Shown in pieces: positions 8,451-17,313 of a DNA stretch of 64,000 bases. The stretch covers positions 62,001 through 126,000 of the forward strand of contig NZ_JACJQG010000012.1 of NCBI RefSeq assembly GCF_014696435.1. Reading direction: 5' to 3'. How positions within the stretch are numbered: the stretch's first letter is position 1; each line of letters opens with the position of its first letter. This DNA is from Calothrix anomala FACHB-343. GTDB taxonomy: Bacteria > Cyanobacteriota > Cyanobacteriia > Cyanobacteriales > Nostocaceae. The notes beneath the pieces are model-generated. The model saw only the letters and a list, made by a program, of their open reading frames with translations, was not told the DNA's origin and did not search any database. Made by a program: the position numbers and the translations under genes.

Positions 8451-9506
8451 ATGAATCTGGTTGTACTCCAGAACTGGCTGGATAATGCTTCCTTTGCTGT
8501 CTTATTCCTCACTATGCTGGTGTATTGGGTAGGGGCGGCTTTTCCGAATCTGCCGGCCTTTGCTGCTTTGGGGACAGCTGGAATGGCGATCGCTAATTTG
8601 TGTATAGCTACCTTATTAGGGGCGCGATGGATCGAAGCTGGCTATTTTCCCCTGAGTAATTTGTATGAATCGCTGTTTTTCTTGACTTGGGGGATTACGA
8701 CAATTCATTTGATTGCCGAAAATTCTAGTCGCAGTCGCTTGGTGGGTGTGGTTACTGCGCCTGTGGCGATGGGGATTACAGCTTTTGCGGCTTTAACATT
8801 ACCATCGCAAATGCAAGTGTCAGAACCTTTGGTACCGGCACTCAAGTCTAACTGGCTGATGATGCACGTAAGTGTGATGATGTTAAGTTACGCTACTTTG
8901 ATGGTGGGTTCTTTGTTAGCGATCGCATTTCTTATTGTCACTCGCGGTCAAAATATCCAACTCCAAGGCAGTTCTGTTGGTACTGGTGGCTATCGCAGCA
9001 ATGGTTATAAGTTACGCAAAGCCGGTGAATTAGTCACAGAACCACAAGTACCTGCGGCGGATAATAATGGTTTTGTGCGCTACGAAAGCAATAGTAATGG
9101 CAATGGTAAAACCGCCGTTTTAGATTTAGTTACTGCACCTCAATCAGAAACTATTACATCTGCTGAACCTCTTTCACCTCAGCGTCTAAATTTAGCTGAA
9201 ACTCTAGATAACATCAGTTATCGCATTATTGGTTTGGGATTTCCTTTATTAACAATTGGAATTATTGCTGGTGCGGTTTGGGCTAATGAAGCATGGGGTT
9301 CTTATTGGAGTTGGGACCCGAAAGAAACTTGGGCATTAATTACTTGGTTATTTTTTGCGGCTTATCTTCATGCGAGAATTACTCGTGGTTGGCAAGGTCG
9401 TCGTCCGGCAATTTTAGCGGCTAGTGGTTTGGTGGTAATTTGGATTTGCTATTTGGGTGTGAATCTTTTAGGTAAGGGTTTACATTCTTACGGTTGGTTT
9501 TTCTAA
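8451..9506 (+). CDS. ccsA: Cytochrome c biogenesis protein CcsA (Ycf5; also named CcsB/ResC type)
   Basis: System II cytochrome c maturation: works with Ccs1 to move haem and attach it to apocytochromes on the lumenal/periplasmic side, supplying cytochromes f, c6 and c550. The 351-residue protein has multiple membrane spans and the diagnostic tryptophan-rich haem-handling motif [18 protein letters not shown] (about residues 282-299), with conserved histidines before and after ([28 protein letters not shown]). A hydrophilic, Asn/Gly-rich stretch of about 75 residues (about 165-240) separates the N- and C-terminal spans, as in other cyanobacterial copies. Databases name this WWD protein either CcsA or CcsB; the symbol follows the chloroplast usage. 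No partner ccs1 gene is adjacent. Confidence 0.92.
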   Translation: MNLVVLQNWLDNASFAVLFLTMLVYWVGAAFPNLPAFAALGTAGMAIANLCIATLLGARWIEAGYFPLSNLYESLFFLTWGITTIHLIAENSSRSRLVGVVTAPVAMGITAFAALTLPSQMQVSEPLVPALKSNWLMMHVSVMMLSYATLMVGSLLAIAFLIVTRGQNIQLQGSSVGTGGYRSNGYKLRKAGELVTEPQVPAADNNGFVRYESNSNGNGKTAVLDLVTAPQSETITSAEPLSPQRLNLAETLDNISYRIIGLGFPLLTIGIIAGAVWANEAWGSYWSWDPKETWALITWLFFAAYLHARITRGWQGRRPAILAASGLVVIWICYLGVNLLGKGLHSYGWFF

Positions 9507-9513
9507 GGAATTT

Positions 9514-9543
9514 ATCCCTTTCTCTGGTAGCGGAGAAGGGGAT
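9514..9543 (+). terminator. Putative terminator after ccsA
   Basis: ATCCCTTTCTC (9514-9524) pairs with GAGAAGGGGAT (9533-9543) around an 8-nt loop, with one mismatch, and is followed by a T-rich tract (TTTATTTTTT). It lies 8 bp past the ccsA stop. Confidence 0.6.
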
Positions 9544-9637
9544 GATTTATTTTTTAAACGCAGAGTATCGCGGAGTTAAGCGCAAAGTAACGCAGATTTT
9601 TGAGGAGATTAGATTCTGTATTTAGTTGTGAATAAAT

Positions 9638-10258
9638 ATGGTTCAAATTCCAGTTCAGAAATTAAGTTTTGCAGATTTTTTAGAACAGTATCCTGATGGT
9701 TCTGGGATTTATGAATTGGTAAATGGAGAGATTATCAAAGTGGAACCGACTAGGGCGCATAAGAATGTAGCAAGATTTATTATGTTGGGCTTTAATGATG
9801 AAATTAGGCGCTTAAATCTTGACTATATTGCTGATAAAGATGTGGTTGTGAGAACATTTTCAACTACGGGGGAAGAACAAGGTAGAAATCCTGATGTGGG
9901 TGTAGTTAAAGCATCTCAGTGGAATAGTAATGTGCTAGCTTATGGGGCGTTAATTGAGCCGATTCAACTGGCTGTAGAAGTGACTTCAACTAATTGGGAT
10001 GATGATTATATTGATAAATTAGATGAGTATCAACGCCTTGGTATTCTTGAATATTGGATTGTGGATTATTTAGCCATTGCTTCTCGTGCTTATCTCGGTA
10101 ATCCTAAACTACCTACGGTGTTTGTTTATCAATTAATTGATGGACAATATCAAGTGCAAAAGTTTACAGGTAATGACCGAATTATCTCTGTCACTTTCCC
10201 AGAATTACAAATTACTGTTAAACAAATTGTAGATTCTAGTCAAATCCAAAAACTTTAA
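9638..10258 (+). CDS. Uma2 family (DUF820) PD-(D/E)xK endonuclease-like protein
   Basis: A 206-residue member of the Uma2/DUF820 family, which is greatly expanded in cyanobacteria and carries a restriction-endonuclease-like fold of unknown biological substrate. The family layout is clear: FLEQYPDGSGIYELVNGEIIKVEPT near the N-terminus, then RNPDVGVV (the PD), then IQLAVEVTSTNWDDDYIDKLDEY with the catalytic Glu and Lys, then LGILEYWIVDY. All candidate active-site residues are intact. It stands alone between ccsA and a small minus-strand gene. Many members occur as isolated single genes near mobile DNA; the role here is unknown. Confidence 0.88.
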   Translation: MVQIPVQKLSFADFLEQYPDGSGIYELVNGEIIKVEPTRAHKNVARFIMLGFNDEIRRLNLDYIADKDVVVRTFSTTGEEQGRNPDVGVVKASQWNSNVLAYGALIEPIQLAVEVTSTNWDDDYIDKLDEYQRLGILEYWIVDYLAIASRAYLGNPKLPTVFVYQLIDGQYQVQKFTGNDRIISVTFPELQITVKQIVDSSQIQKL

Positions 10259-10263
10259 TTATA

Positions 10264-10300
10264 ACTGTTGACTGTTGACTGTTGACTGTTGACTGTTGAC
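10264..10300. repeat. Heptamer short tandem repeat (ACTGTTG), 5 units
   Basis: Five perfect ACTGTTG units directly after the Uma2 stop codon; same family as the arrays at 4.5 and 61.1 kb. Confidence 0.9.
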
Positions 10301-10393
10301 AGGCTAGAAAGCATTTATTGTCAGGGTTTTATCTTAGCTTAATGTTCTAATTTATCTGACTACAGCTATTTTATTTTATAATAAACGACTGTT

Positions 10394-10645
10394 TTACCAC
10401 TTCAAATAAGCAGCGTCTATTCCTTGTTCGCGCTTAATTTTGCTATCTTTTTCAAACCAAGCAATTACTTGTGCTGTGGTTAATTCTTCTATAGTCACAC
10501 CATATTCTTGGGCGATATGTTTTAAAAGCTTCAGGGATGAAATTGTTAATCTTGTTAAAAATTTTTCTGAAGAAGATAACAAAGCTGCGTCTACTTTTGC
10601 AGACTCTTCCAAATTTAAAAATTGTTCTGATGGAGAATTTGTCAT
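10394..10645 (-). CDS. Small hypothetical protein
   Basis: An 83-residue protein starting MTNSPSEQFLNLEESAKVDAALL. It is predicted to be mostly helical, with no signal peptide or membrane span. The C-terminal half (IAQEYGVTIEELTTAQVIAWFEKDSKIKREQG) looks like a short helix-turn-helix or a small alpha-helical module, but no family can be named. The start codon lies next to a heptamer array. Composition and codon use look like real coding sequence, and the plus-strand frame opposite looks less natural. The role is unknown. Confidence 0.6.
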   Translation of the reverse strand: MTNSPSEQFLNLEESAKVDAALLSSSEKFLTRLTISSLKLLKHIAQEYGVTIEELTTAQVIAWFEKDSKIKREQGIDAAYLKW

Positions 10646-10646
10646 T

Positions 10647-10750
10647 GGTCAGTAGTCAGTAGTCAGTGGTCAGTGGTCAGTGGTCATTATATCTTCCTTG
10701 TCCTCCCTGTCCTCCTTGTCCTCCTTGTCCTCCTTGTCCCCCTTGTCCTT
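10647..10750. repeat. Short tandem repeat blocks (GTCAGT and TTGTCCTCC) between small gene and sufR
   Basis: 10647-10686 is an array of (G/A)GTCAGT heptamers; 10694-10750 is an array of about six 9-bp TTGTCCTCC units. The second array runs up to and just overlaps the sufR stop codon at 10749-10751. Confidence 0.9.
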
Positions 10751-11429
10751 ATTCCCGCGCTTGGACTAAGTATCCACAACGATGCTCACCATTTATAATC
10801 CAGTGGGTGCGCTCGACTGTACAATCGGGGAGGACGGCGGCGAACATTTCTAGTTCATGACCGCAAACGCTAGGAAAGGATTCGGCAACATTAGAAATAG
10901 CACATTTATGCTCGATGAAGAGAAAGCGATCGCTCTTTTTGGAATCATCAGGCTCTACAGCATGATACTCTGCCATGAAGCCTTCTGCTTTTCTAAATTC
11001 CACTAAGTTGGCGACTCGTTCTTTAAGGGAACCGTTACCCAGGCGATCGCGATATTCTTGGGCTTTGCGTTCCCATTGTTTTTGTAAAATGGTTTTAACT
11101 TGGTCTTTACCTACGGTTTCTGCTAAAGTATCCAGCAGGGAAACAGCAAAATTTCCGTAACTATCACCCAAGCGATCGCTATCTTGACGATACAGGCGAT
11201 CGCGTCCTCTAGAACTCAGTTGATATACATGCTGCGGTCTCCCCATCCCCGCTTGTACCATTGTTGAATATAAAATTAACTCTTCCGCCTCCAAATCTTT
11301 AAGATGGCGGCGAATCGCTTGTGGACTAATATCCAACACTTCGGCTAGCTCAAAAGCGGTGGCTTGTGAGTGTTTCAGGAGATACTCTAGAATATCTTGC
11401 TTCGTTGAGGACTGGTGGGTAGTCGTCAT
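10749..11429 (-). CDS. sufR: Iron-sulfur cluster regulator SufR
   Basis: A DeoR/winged-helix repressor of the suf operon that senses Fe-S status through its own cluster. The 226-residue protein has an N-terminal winged HTH (TKQDILEYLLKHSQATAFELAEVLDISPQAIRRHLKDLE is the recognisable segment) and the four-cysteine signature CX12CX13CX14C in the C-terminal quarter, exactly as described for cyanobacterial SufR; the first Cys is in HKCAIS and the last in EHRC. It is divergent from sufBCDS, and two CAAC-N6-GTTG palindromes lie between. This allows autorepression and control of sufB. The stop codon abuts a 9-bp repeat array. Confidence 0.97.
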   Translation of the reverse strand: MTTTHQSSTKQDILEYLLKHSQATAFELAEVLDISPQAIRRHLKDLEAEELILYSTMVQAGMGRPQHVYQLSSRGRDRLYRQDSDRLGDSYGNFAVSLLDTLAETVGKDQVKTILQKQWERKAQEYRDRLGNGSLKERVANLVEFRKAEGFMAEYHAVEPDDSKKSDRFLFIEHKCAISNVAESFPSVCGHELEMFAAVLPDCTVERTHWIINGEHRCGYLVQARE

Positions 11430-11488
11430 CTTCTCTGCTAGACGCTGCGCGAACGTCTCAAAAAATTTATTTGAAAATTTGACTTTAA

Positions 11489-11502
11489 CAACATTGTTGT
11501 TG
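11489..11502. promoter_or_regulatory. SufR operator 1 (CAAC-N6-GTTG)
   Basis: CAACATTGTTGTTG matches the CAAC-N6-GTTG palindrome reported as the SufR site in Synechocystis. It lies 60 bp upstream of the sufR start, on the sufR side of the divergent region, and probably mediates autorepression. Confidence 0.85.
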
Positions 11503-11533
11503 TTAATCTAGCGTAAAATGAAGATAAGTTAAA

Positions 11534-11547
11534 CAACATGCTTGTTG
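11534..11547. promoter_or_regulatory. SufR operator 2 (CAAC-N6-GTTG)
   Basis: CAACATGCTTGTTG, a second perfect half-site pair within the longer symmetric AAACAACATGCTTGTTGTTT. It lies 45 bp from operator 1 (centre to centre) and 127 bp before the sufB ATG, so it is placed to repress sufB transcription. Confidence 0.85.
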
Positions 11548-11673
11548 TTTTATTCTCCATCCTTATTCTAACAGCCGTGTAACCACTCTGTAACCCCAGA
11601 TGGGAATCGGCTACAAAACAAGTCCGTCTCCCATCCTTGAAGAGATTTTCACGAACACGAGAGATTACTACCG

Positions 11674-13113
11674 ATGAGCGCCACTGTCAAAACCTTAGTC
11701 AACCAACCTTACAAGTACGGCTTTGTCACTGATATTGAAGCCGACACTATTCCGCGTGGACTAAACGAGGACATTATCCGCTTGATATCCGCCAAGAAGA
11801 ACGAGCCGGAATTCATGCTGGAGTTTCGCCTCAGAGCGTATCGCCAGTGGCTGAAAATGACAGAACCAACTTGGCCTAATGTCAAGTATCCCCCCATAGA
11901 TTATCAGGATATCATCTACTATTCCGCGCCGAAACAGAAAAAACAAAAGCTGGAAAGTTTGGATGAGGTAGATCCCACTCTCCTAGAAACCTTTGAGAAG
12001 CTAGGTATTCCCTTATCTGAACAAAAGCGTCTAGCCAACGTCGCTGTTGATGCAATTTTTGATAGCGTTTCTGTCGCCACTACATTTAAGGAAAAGCTAG
12101 CTAAAGATGGCGTGATTTTCTGTTCGATTTCTGAAGCACTGCGGGAACATCCAGAACTGATCAAAAAATATCTGGGTAGCGTTGTTCCAGTAGCTGATAA
12201 TTATTTTGCGGCTTTGAATGCTGCTGTATTTAGCGATGGTTCTTTTGTCTATATTCCTAAAGGCGTAAAATGCCCAATGGAACTGTCTACCTACTTCCGC
12301 ATCAACTCTGGTGATACGGGACAATTTGAGCGCACGTTGATTGTGGCTGAAGAAGGTAGCTATGTTTCCTACCTGGAAGGTTGTACCGCGCCAATGTATG
12401 ACAGCAACCAACTCCATGCGGCAGTTGTGGAATTGGTAGCGTTAGATAATGCGGAAATTAAATATTCCACAGTGCAAAACTGGTACGCTGGTGATGCTAA
12501 CGGCAAAGGTGGAATTTATAACTTTGTAACCAAGCGCGGTTTGTGTCAGGGTGTGAATTCTAAGATTTCCTGGACGCAAGTAGAAACAGGTTCAGCTATT
12601 ACTTGGAAGTATCCTAGCTGTGTGTTGGTGGGTGATAATTCTGTGGGTGAATTTTACTCGGTGGCGCTGACAAATAATATGCAGCAAGCTGACACCGGGA
12701 CTAAGATGATTCATGTCGGGAAAAATACTCGCAGTACAATTATTTCTAAGGGTATCTCTGCTGGTAACTCTAGTAACAGCTATCGCGGTTTGGTGAAGGT
12801 TAATCCGAAAGCTGAAGGCGCGAGAAACTATTCCCAGTGCGACTCGATGCTGATTGGCGATAATGCCCATGCCAATACTTTCCCTTATATTCAGGTACAA
12901 AATAATACTGCGAAGGTAGAGCATGAGGCTTCGACTTCTAAGATTGGCGAAGATCAGTTATTCTACTTTGCGCAACGAGGGATTTCTGCGGAAGATGCTG
13001 TTTCGATGATGATTAGCGGCTTCTGTAAGGATGTGTTTAATCAGCTACCGATGGAATTTGCAGTAGAAGCTGATAAGTTATTGAGCCTGAAGTTAGAAGG
13101 TTCTGTTGGGTAA
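11674..13113 (+). CDS. sufB: Fe-S cluster assembly scaffold SufB
   Basis: Core scaffold subunit of the SufBCD complex, on which Fe-S clusters are built for photosystem I and other plastid-type targets. The 479 residues match the SufB family in full: [20 protein letters not shown] near the middle-left, [16 protein letters not shown], the beta-helix stretch [19 protein letters not shown], and the C-terminal [26 protein letters not shown] with the Cys in SGFCKDVF. First gene of sufBCDS under two SufR operators. A 105-bp spacer with a purine-rich GAAGAG run separates it from sufC. No irregularity is seen. Confidence 0.98.
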   Translation: MSATVKTLVNQPYKYGFVTDIEADTIPRGLNEDIIRLISAKKNEPEFMLEFRLRAYRQWLKMTEPTWPNVKYPPIDYQDIIYYSAPKQKKQKLESLDEVDPTLLETFEKLGIPLSEQKRLANVAVDAIFDSVSVATTFKEKLAKDGVIFCSISEALREHPELIKKYLGSVVPVADNYFAALNAAVFSDGSFVYIPKGVKCPMELSTYFRINSGDTGQFERTLIVAEEGSYVSYLEGCTAPMYDSNQLHAAVVELVALDNAEIKYSTVQNWYAGDANGKGGIYNFVTKRGLCQGVNSKISWTQVETGSAITWKYPSCVLVGDNSVGEFYSVALTNNMQQADTGTKMIHVGKNTRSTIISKGISAGNSSNSYRGLVKVNPKAEGARNYSQCDSMLIGDNAHANTFPYIQVQNNTAKVEHEASTSKIGEDQLFYFAQRGISAEDAVSMMISGFCKDVFNQLPMEFAVEADKLLSLKLEGSVG

Positions 13114-13166
13114 GATTTAAATCGCAGATTCACACTGATAAATTTGTGTTTGTGGTTGGATTAACG

Positions 13167-13218
13167 AACCGCGAAGGCGCGAAGAACACGAAGAGAAGAG
13201 AGAGAAGAGAGAGAGAAC
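13167..13218. repeat. Dispersed GAACCGCGAAG.CGCGAAGAACACGAAG repeat in sufB-sufC spacer
   Basis: The sequence ACCGCGAAGGCGCGAAGAACACGAAG followed by AGAGAAGAGAGAG fills the spacer before the sufC ATG. Almost the same sequence is found in frame inside sufD at 14630-14668. The purine run directly before the ATG supplies GAGAG as a ribosome-binding context. Confidence 0.75.
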
Positions 13219-14007
13219 ATGATTATTGAAAATAGTGAAGTTGTGCTGTCAGTTAAGGATCTGACAGCAACGGTTGATGGAACGCCGATTCTTAAGGGTG
13301 TGAATCTGGAAGTTCGTGCGGGCGAAATTCATGCGATTATGGGGCCGAATGGTTCTGGTAAAAGTACTTTTTCTAAAGTATTGGCGGGACATCCAGCATA
13401 TCAGGTGACTGGTGGTGAGGTAATTTTTCAAGGACAAAATCTGCTGGAATTGGAACCGGAGGAACGCGCGAGAACGGGTGTATTTTTGGCGTTTCAATAT
13501 CCTTTAGAAATTCCTGGCGTTAGCAATTTGGATTTCTTGCGGGTGGCTTATAATTCTCGCCGCAAAGCACAGGGTTTAGAAGAACTAGATGCTTTTGATT
13601 TTGACGATTTGGTAGAGGAAAAGTTGGAAGTGGTGAAGATGAATCCCGCTTTCCTCAACCGCAGTGTGAATGAAGGTTTTTCTGGTGGTGAGAAAAAGCG
13701 CAATGAAATTTTGCAAATGGCGCTGCTGGAACCGAAGTTAGCAATTTTGGATGAAACCGATTCTGGTTTGGATATTGATGCGCTGAAAATTGTGGCGAAT
13801 GGGGTGAATCAATTAGCCAGTCCGGAAAATGCCACGATTATGATTACCCACTATCAGCGCTTGCTTGACTATATTGTGCCCGACTTTGTGCATGTGATGG
13901 CGCACGGAAGAATTCTTACTAGTGGTGGTAAGGAGTTGGCGCTAGAGTTGGAGTCTCGCGGTTATGACTGGATTTTGGAAGAAGCTGCGGTTGAGGTGGG
14001 TGTGTAA
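13219..14007 (+). CDS. sufC: Fe-S assembly ATPase SufC
   Basis: ABC-type ATPase that powers the SufBCD scaffold. In 262 residues it shows Walker A ([17 protein letters not shown], about residues 42-58), the Q-loop in [11 protein letters not shown], the SufC-type signature [17 protein letters not shown], Walker B ([14 protein letters not shown]) and the H-switch ([13 protein letters not shown]). There is no membrane domain, as expected for SufC. It begins right after the purine-rich repeat spacer and its stop overlaps the sufD start (TAATG at 14005-14009), pointing to translational coupling. Confidence 0.98.
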   Translation: MIIENSEVVLSVKDLTATVDGTPILKGVNLEVRAGEIHAIMGPNGSGKSTFSKVLAGHPAYQVTGGEVIFQGQNLLELEPEERARTGVFLAFQYPLEIPGVSNLDFLRVAYNSRRKAQGLEELDAFDFDDLVEEKLEVVKMNPAFLNRSVNEGFSGGEKKRNEILQMALLEPKLAILDETDSGLDIDALKIVANGVNQLASPENATIMITHYQRLLDYIVPDFVHVMAHGRILTSGGKELALELESRGYDWILEEAAVEVGV

Positions 14008-15359
14008 TGACTATTCAAGTTTCCCCCAGTTCGATTGCTAATTTGTTGGATAAGGATGATTATCTGACTGGGTTATTAAGTCGGGTAAGTCAAGAAACAG
14101 CAGCAGGTTGGTTAGAAGGTTTACGTCAAGGTGCTGCTAATTGGGTAAGTCACTCGCATATCCCTACCACCCGTGAGGAAGAATGGCGCTTTACTGATTT
14201 GTCAGGTTTGCGCAAGGTGGAATTTCAGTTAGGGAAGCAAGTTCTTACTGATATTTCGGCGCTGGCTTTACCGGAAGCGGCGAATAGTCGTTTGGTGTTT
14301 GTTAATGGTGTATATGCGCCGGAGTTGTCGGCTATTGATTTACCTCAGGATGTGGTTGTCGGCAATTTGACAGCTTTGTCGGATGAGGTAAAAGCAGAGA
14401 TTAGCAAGTATTTGGCTAAAACTGAGGGTGCGCAAGAGGTTTTTACGGCGCTGAATACTGCTGGCTTGGCTGATGTGGCAGTGGTATTGGTGAGAAAGAA
14501 TGTAGTGGTTGACACGCCAATTCATTTGTTGTTTGTTTCTGTTGTTGGGGAAGAAGCGACGATTTCTCAGCCGCGTTGTTTGGTGGTAGCGGAAAGTGGT
14601 TCGCAGGTGAGTTTGGTTGAGGAATATACGAACCGCGAAGACACGAAGAACACGAAGGAAGAGGAGAAGGTTTATTTTACGAATGCGGTGACGGAGATTT
14701 GGCTGGCGGAGAATGCCCAGGTGAGTCACACTAGGGTTGAGAGGGAAGGTGGAGAGGCTTTTCATGTTGGGAAGACGGCGATCGCTCAGGCGCGTGATAG
14801 TCGCTATACTTGTAACGCGATTAGTTTTGGTGGGAAGCTGTCACGCCATAATTTAGAGGTTTTGCAAACTGGTGAGCAAACGGAAACCACACTCAACGGT
14901 TTGACGATGATTTTTGGCAATCAGTTAGCGGATACTCACAGTGCGATCGCGCTGAATCATCCCTATGGTAAAAGTGAACAATTGCATAAGTGTATTGTAG
15001 GCGATCGCGCTCATGCAGTATTCAACGGTAAGGTTTTTGTTCCCAAACCAGCACAGCTAACAAACGCAGCCCAATTAAACCGGAATTTGCTACTATCATC
15101 GAAAGCGAGAGTTGATACCAAACCTCAACTGGAAATTACCGCAGATAATGTGAAGTGCGCTCACGGTGCTACTGTTAGCCAGTTAGAGGATGATGAAATA
15201 TTCTATCTGCAAAGCCGGGGAATCGACCAAAATGCCGCCCGTAATTTATTAATTAACGCTTTTGCTGCCGAAATCATCAATAAAATCCCCGTTGCTTCCC
15301 TGCGACAAAGCCTATTAACCACAGTCAATAATCTCAAGTCAATTTCTCTTGACTCTTGA
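14007..15359 (+). CDS. sufD: Fe-S cluster assembly protein SufD (with in-frame repeat insert)
   Basis: SufD pairs with SufB in the SufBC2D complex. The family hallmarks are all present: TREEEWRFTDLSGL near residue 55, the beta-helix core, and the C-terminal KCAHGATVSQLEDDEIFYLQSRGID with the conserved Cys/His. At about residues 208-222 the chain holds NREDTKNTKEEEK, encoded by the dispersed DNA repeat also seen before sufC (13167-13218). This looks like a non-coding repeat that entered the gene in frame on a surface loop. The last codons (SISLDS and stop) are themselves made by TTGACT heptamers. The start overlaps the sufC stop by the TAATG arrangement. Confidence 0.96.
   Translation: MTIQVSPSSIANLLDKDDYLTGLLSRVSQETAAGWLEGLRQGAANWVSHSHIPTTREEEWRFTDLSGLRKVEFQLGKQVLTDISALALPEAANSRLVFVNGVYAPELSAIDLPQDVVVGNLTALSDEVKAEISKYLAKTEGAQEVFTALNTAGLADVAVVLVRKNVVVDTPIHLLFVSVVGEEATISQPRCLVVAESGSQVSLVEEYTNREDTKNTKEEEKVYFTNAVTEIWLAENAQVSHTRVEREGGEAFHVGKTAIAQARDSRYTCNAISFGGKLSRHNLEVLQTGEQTETTLNGLTMIFGNQLADTHSAIALNHPYGKSEQLHKCIVGDRAHAVFNGKVFVPKPAQLTNAAQLNRNLLLSSKARVDTKPQLEITADNVKCAHGATVSQLEDDEIFYLQSRGIDQNAARNLLINAFAAEIINKIPVASLRQSLLTTVNNLKSISLDS
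14630..14668 (+). repeat. Dispersed repeat copy inside sufD coding sequence
   Basis: ACCGCGAAGACACGAAGAAC followed by ACGAAGGAAGAGGAG repeats the spacer sequence upstream of sufC with few changes and keeps the sufD frame, encoding a charged, probably disordered loop. Confidence 0.75.
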
Positions 15360-15382
15360 CTATTGACTCTTGACTATTGACT
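15347..15382. repeat. Heptamer repeats TTGACT(C/A) across the sufD-sufS junction
   Basis: Five TTGACTC/TTGACTA units running from the last codons of sufD into the spacer before sufS. The TTG at 15377, a possible alternative sufS start, belongs to this array, which argues against it being the real start. Confidence 0.85.
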
Positions 15383-15391
15383 AAATCACCA

Positions 15392-16654
15392 ATGACATTT
15401 ACTTCTACCAAAACCCTAGCCGATTTAGTTCGTGCTGACTTCCCGATTTTGCATCAGGAAGTCAATGGTAAACCCCTCGTTTACCTAGATAATGCTGCTA
15501 CTTCCCAAAAACCTCTGTCAGTACTAAATACTCTGCGAGATTATTACGAAAAGTATAATGCCAACGTGCATCGAGGCGCGCATATTCTCAGCGCTCAAGC
15601 TACTGATGCTTATGAAGGTGCTAGAGATAAAGTTGCTAAATTTATCAATGCTGCTTCGCGTCAAGAAATTGTTTACACCCGCAACGCGAGTGAAGCAATT
15701 AACTTGGTAGCTTACAGCTGGGGAATGAATAATTTACAGCCAGGAGATGAGATTATTCTGTCGGTGATGGAACACCACAGTAATATAGTTCCTTGGCAAT
15801 TTGTAGCACAAAAAACGGGTGCGGTACTCAAATTTGTCGAACTGACTCCAGAACAAACTTTTGATTTTGAGCAGTTCAAAACACTAATTTCTGCTAAAAC
15901 TAAATTAGTGTCAGTCGTTCATGTTTCTAACACCTTGGGTTGCATAAATCCAGTGAAAGAAATAGCTGCGATCGCTCACAGATACGGTGCGAAATTCTTA
16001 ATGGATGCTTGCCAAAGTGTCCCTCATATGCATATTGATGTACAGGATATTGACTGTGATTGGTTAGTCGCCTCCGGTCATAAAATGTGCGCCCCAACTG
16101 GGATAGGCTTTTTGTATGGCAAATTAGAACTGTTAGAATCTATGCCACCATTTTTTGGTGGTGGTGAGATGATTGCTGAAGTATATTTAGACCATTCCAC
16201 CTATGCAGAATTACCCCATAAATTTGAAGCGGGTACACCTGCAATTGGGGAAGCGATCGCACTTGGTGCAGCAGTAGATTATCTTACTAATATAGGTATG
16301 GATAAAATCCATACTTATGAAGCCGAATTAACAGCTTATTTGTTTCAACAATTAGCGCAAATTCCCCAAATTCAAATTTACGGGCCGAAACCAGATGCTA
16401 AAGGAGAAGGTAGAGCCGCTTTAGCCTCGTTTACGGTAACAGATATTCATGCCAATGACCTATCTACATTATTAGATCAAGAAGGCGTTGCCATCCGTTC
16501 TGGACATCACTGCACTCAACCATTACACCGTTACTTAAATGTAGCGGGAACTGCAAGAGCCAGTTTATATTTCTACAATACCCGTGAGGAAATTGATATT
16601 TTTATCAAGGCTTTGAAGGAGACTATTGACTTTTTTGCCGGAATATTTGCTTAA
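15392..16654 (+). CDS. sufS: Cysteine desulfurase SufS
   Basis: PLP-dependent group II cysteine desulfurase giving persulfide sulfur to SufE/SufBCD. From the ATG at 15392 it is 420 residues; an in-frame TTG at 15377 lies in repeat DNA and is less likely. Key features are [11 protein letters not shown] at the N-terminus, [10 protein letters not shown], the PLP-lysine segment [18 protein letters not shown], and the active-site cysteine in [14 protein letters not shown]. Last gene of sufBCDS and followed at once by a strong hairpin terminator. All catalytic residues are present and the length is normal. Confidence 0.97.
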   Translation: MTFTSTKTLADLVRADFPILHQEVNGKPLVYLDNAATSQKPLSVLNTLRDYYEKYNANVHRGAHILSAQATDAYEGARDKVAKFINAASRQEIVYTRNASEAINLVAYSWGMNNLQPGDEIILSVMEHHSNIVPWQFVAQKTGAVLKFVELTPEQTFDFEQFKTLISAKTKLVSVVHVSNTLGCINPVKEIAAIAHRYGAKFLMDACQSVPHMHIDVQDIDCDWLVASGHKMCAPTGIGFLYGKLELLESMPPFFGGGEMIAEVYLDHSTYAELPHKFEAGTPAIGEAIALGAAVDYLTNIGMDKIHTYEAELTAYLFQQLAQIPQIQIYGPKPDAKGEGRAALASFTVTDIHANDLSTLLDQEGVAIRSGHHCTQPLHRYLNVAGTARASLYFYNTREEIDIFIKALKETIDFFAGIFA

Positions 16655-16658
16655 TTTT

Positions 16659-16682
16659 AGCTGGGCAATGCCCAGCTTTTTT
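16659..16682 (+). terminator. Rho-independent terminator of the suf operon
   Basis: Perfect 8-bp stem AGCTGGGC/GCCCAGCT with a 3-nt loop AAT, followed by TTTTT, five bases after the sufS stop. It may also serve the convergent gene at 16695-16991. Confidence 0.95.
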
Positions 16683-16694
16683 AATCTGCAAATA

Positions 16695-16991
16695 TTAAAC
16701 TTTCTCTAACTGTTCAACCTCTGCACCTGCAATTAAATTCTTCAGATAGTCGCGGGTTTCAGCGAAGGTTAAATACAAAAAATTGTTGTATTGAACAAGA
16801 ATTTCGTATTGATCGAGAATGACATTATTAGCATCTTCACGCCAACTCAAACCGTAAATTAATCCTAAATTACAAGCCTTGCTTCCCAACTCCCCGATTT
16901 CTAAGAGTATCTCTTTATATTCCGGCTTGAGTTTACCGGTTCTAATCATCTCATCAAGTAGGGCTTGATATTCAGTATTCGTTTCGCTCAT
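16695..16991 (-). CDS. Hypothetical protein
   Basis: A 98-residue protein from the ATG at 16991 (MSETNTEYQALLDEMIRTGKLKPEYKEILLE). A longer reading to 17072 adds a Cys/Phe-rich stretch unlike the rest and is less likely. The protein is acidic, helical and soluble, with no membrane span. The C-terminal part (YEILVQYNNFLYLTFAETRDYLKNLIAGAEVEQLEKV) looks like a helical protein-interaction domain. No family can be named. It is convergent with sufS and shares the terminator region with it. Confidence 0.65.
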   Translation of the reverse strand: MSETNTEYQALLDEMIRTGKLKPEYKEILLEIGELGSKACNLGLIYGLSWREDANNVILDQYEILVQYNNFLYLTFAETRDYLKNLIAGAEVEQLEKV

Positions 16992-17127
16992 AAATCGTAT
17001 AAAATTTAGCAACAAGCAACAGTAATTATAACCGCTAAAAATAAAAATTATGGAATTTGAGCAACTTCCCATTTGCTTAAGCAGTTAAAAGCTAACCCTA
17101 AACCTGTGCGTTGCCAGAGATCTATTA

Positions 17128-17261
17128 TTTACAGCAGTTTTCACCTATTTGAACCACATCTGTCGTAGGGGCACGGCACCAGTAAGATTATTGTATATAC
17201 GAGAAGATTGTGGATGCCGTGCCACTACAGTGTTGTCTATTTACCTGAAAATTGCTGTAAA
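17128..17261. repeat. Palindromic repeat, family B copy 1 (134 bp)
   Basis: Ends in inverted repeats TTTACAGCAGTTTTCA (17128-17143) and TGAAAATTGCTGTAAA (17246-17261, one mismatch). Inside is a second inverted pair, GTAGGGGCACGGCACC and GGATGCCGTGCCACTAC. Two more copies lie at 36293-36794 (split by a mobile element) and 41578-41709, and a half copy at 63372. The non-coding, palindromic, dispersed structure fits a MITE-like element. Confidence 0.85.
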
Positions 17262-17313
17262 AGGTAAAATTCAGCAAAAAATACTTATAATCCGATGATC
17301 AACTTGATAAGTA

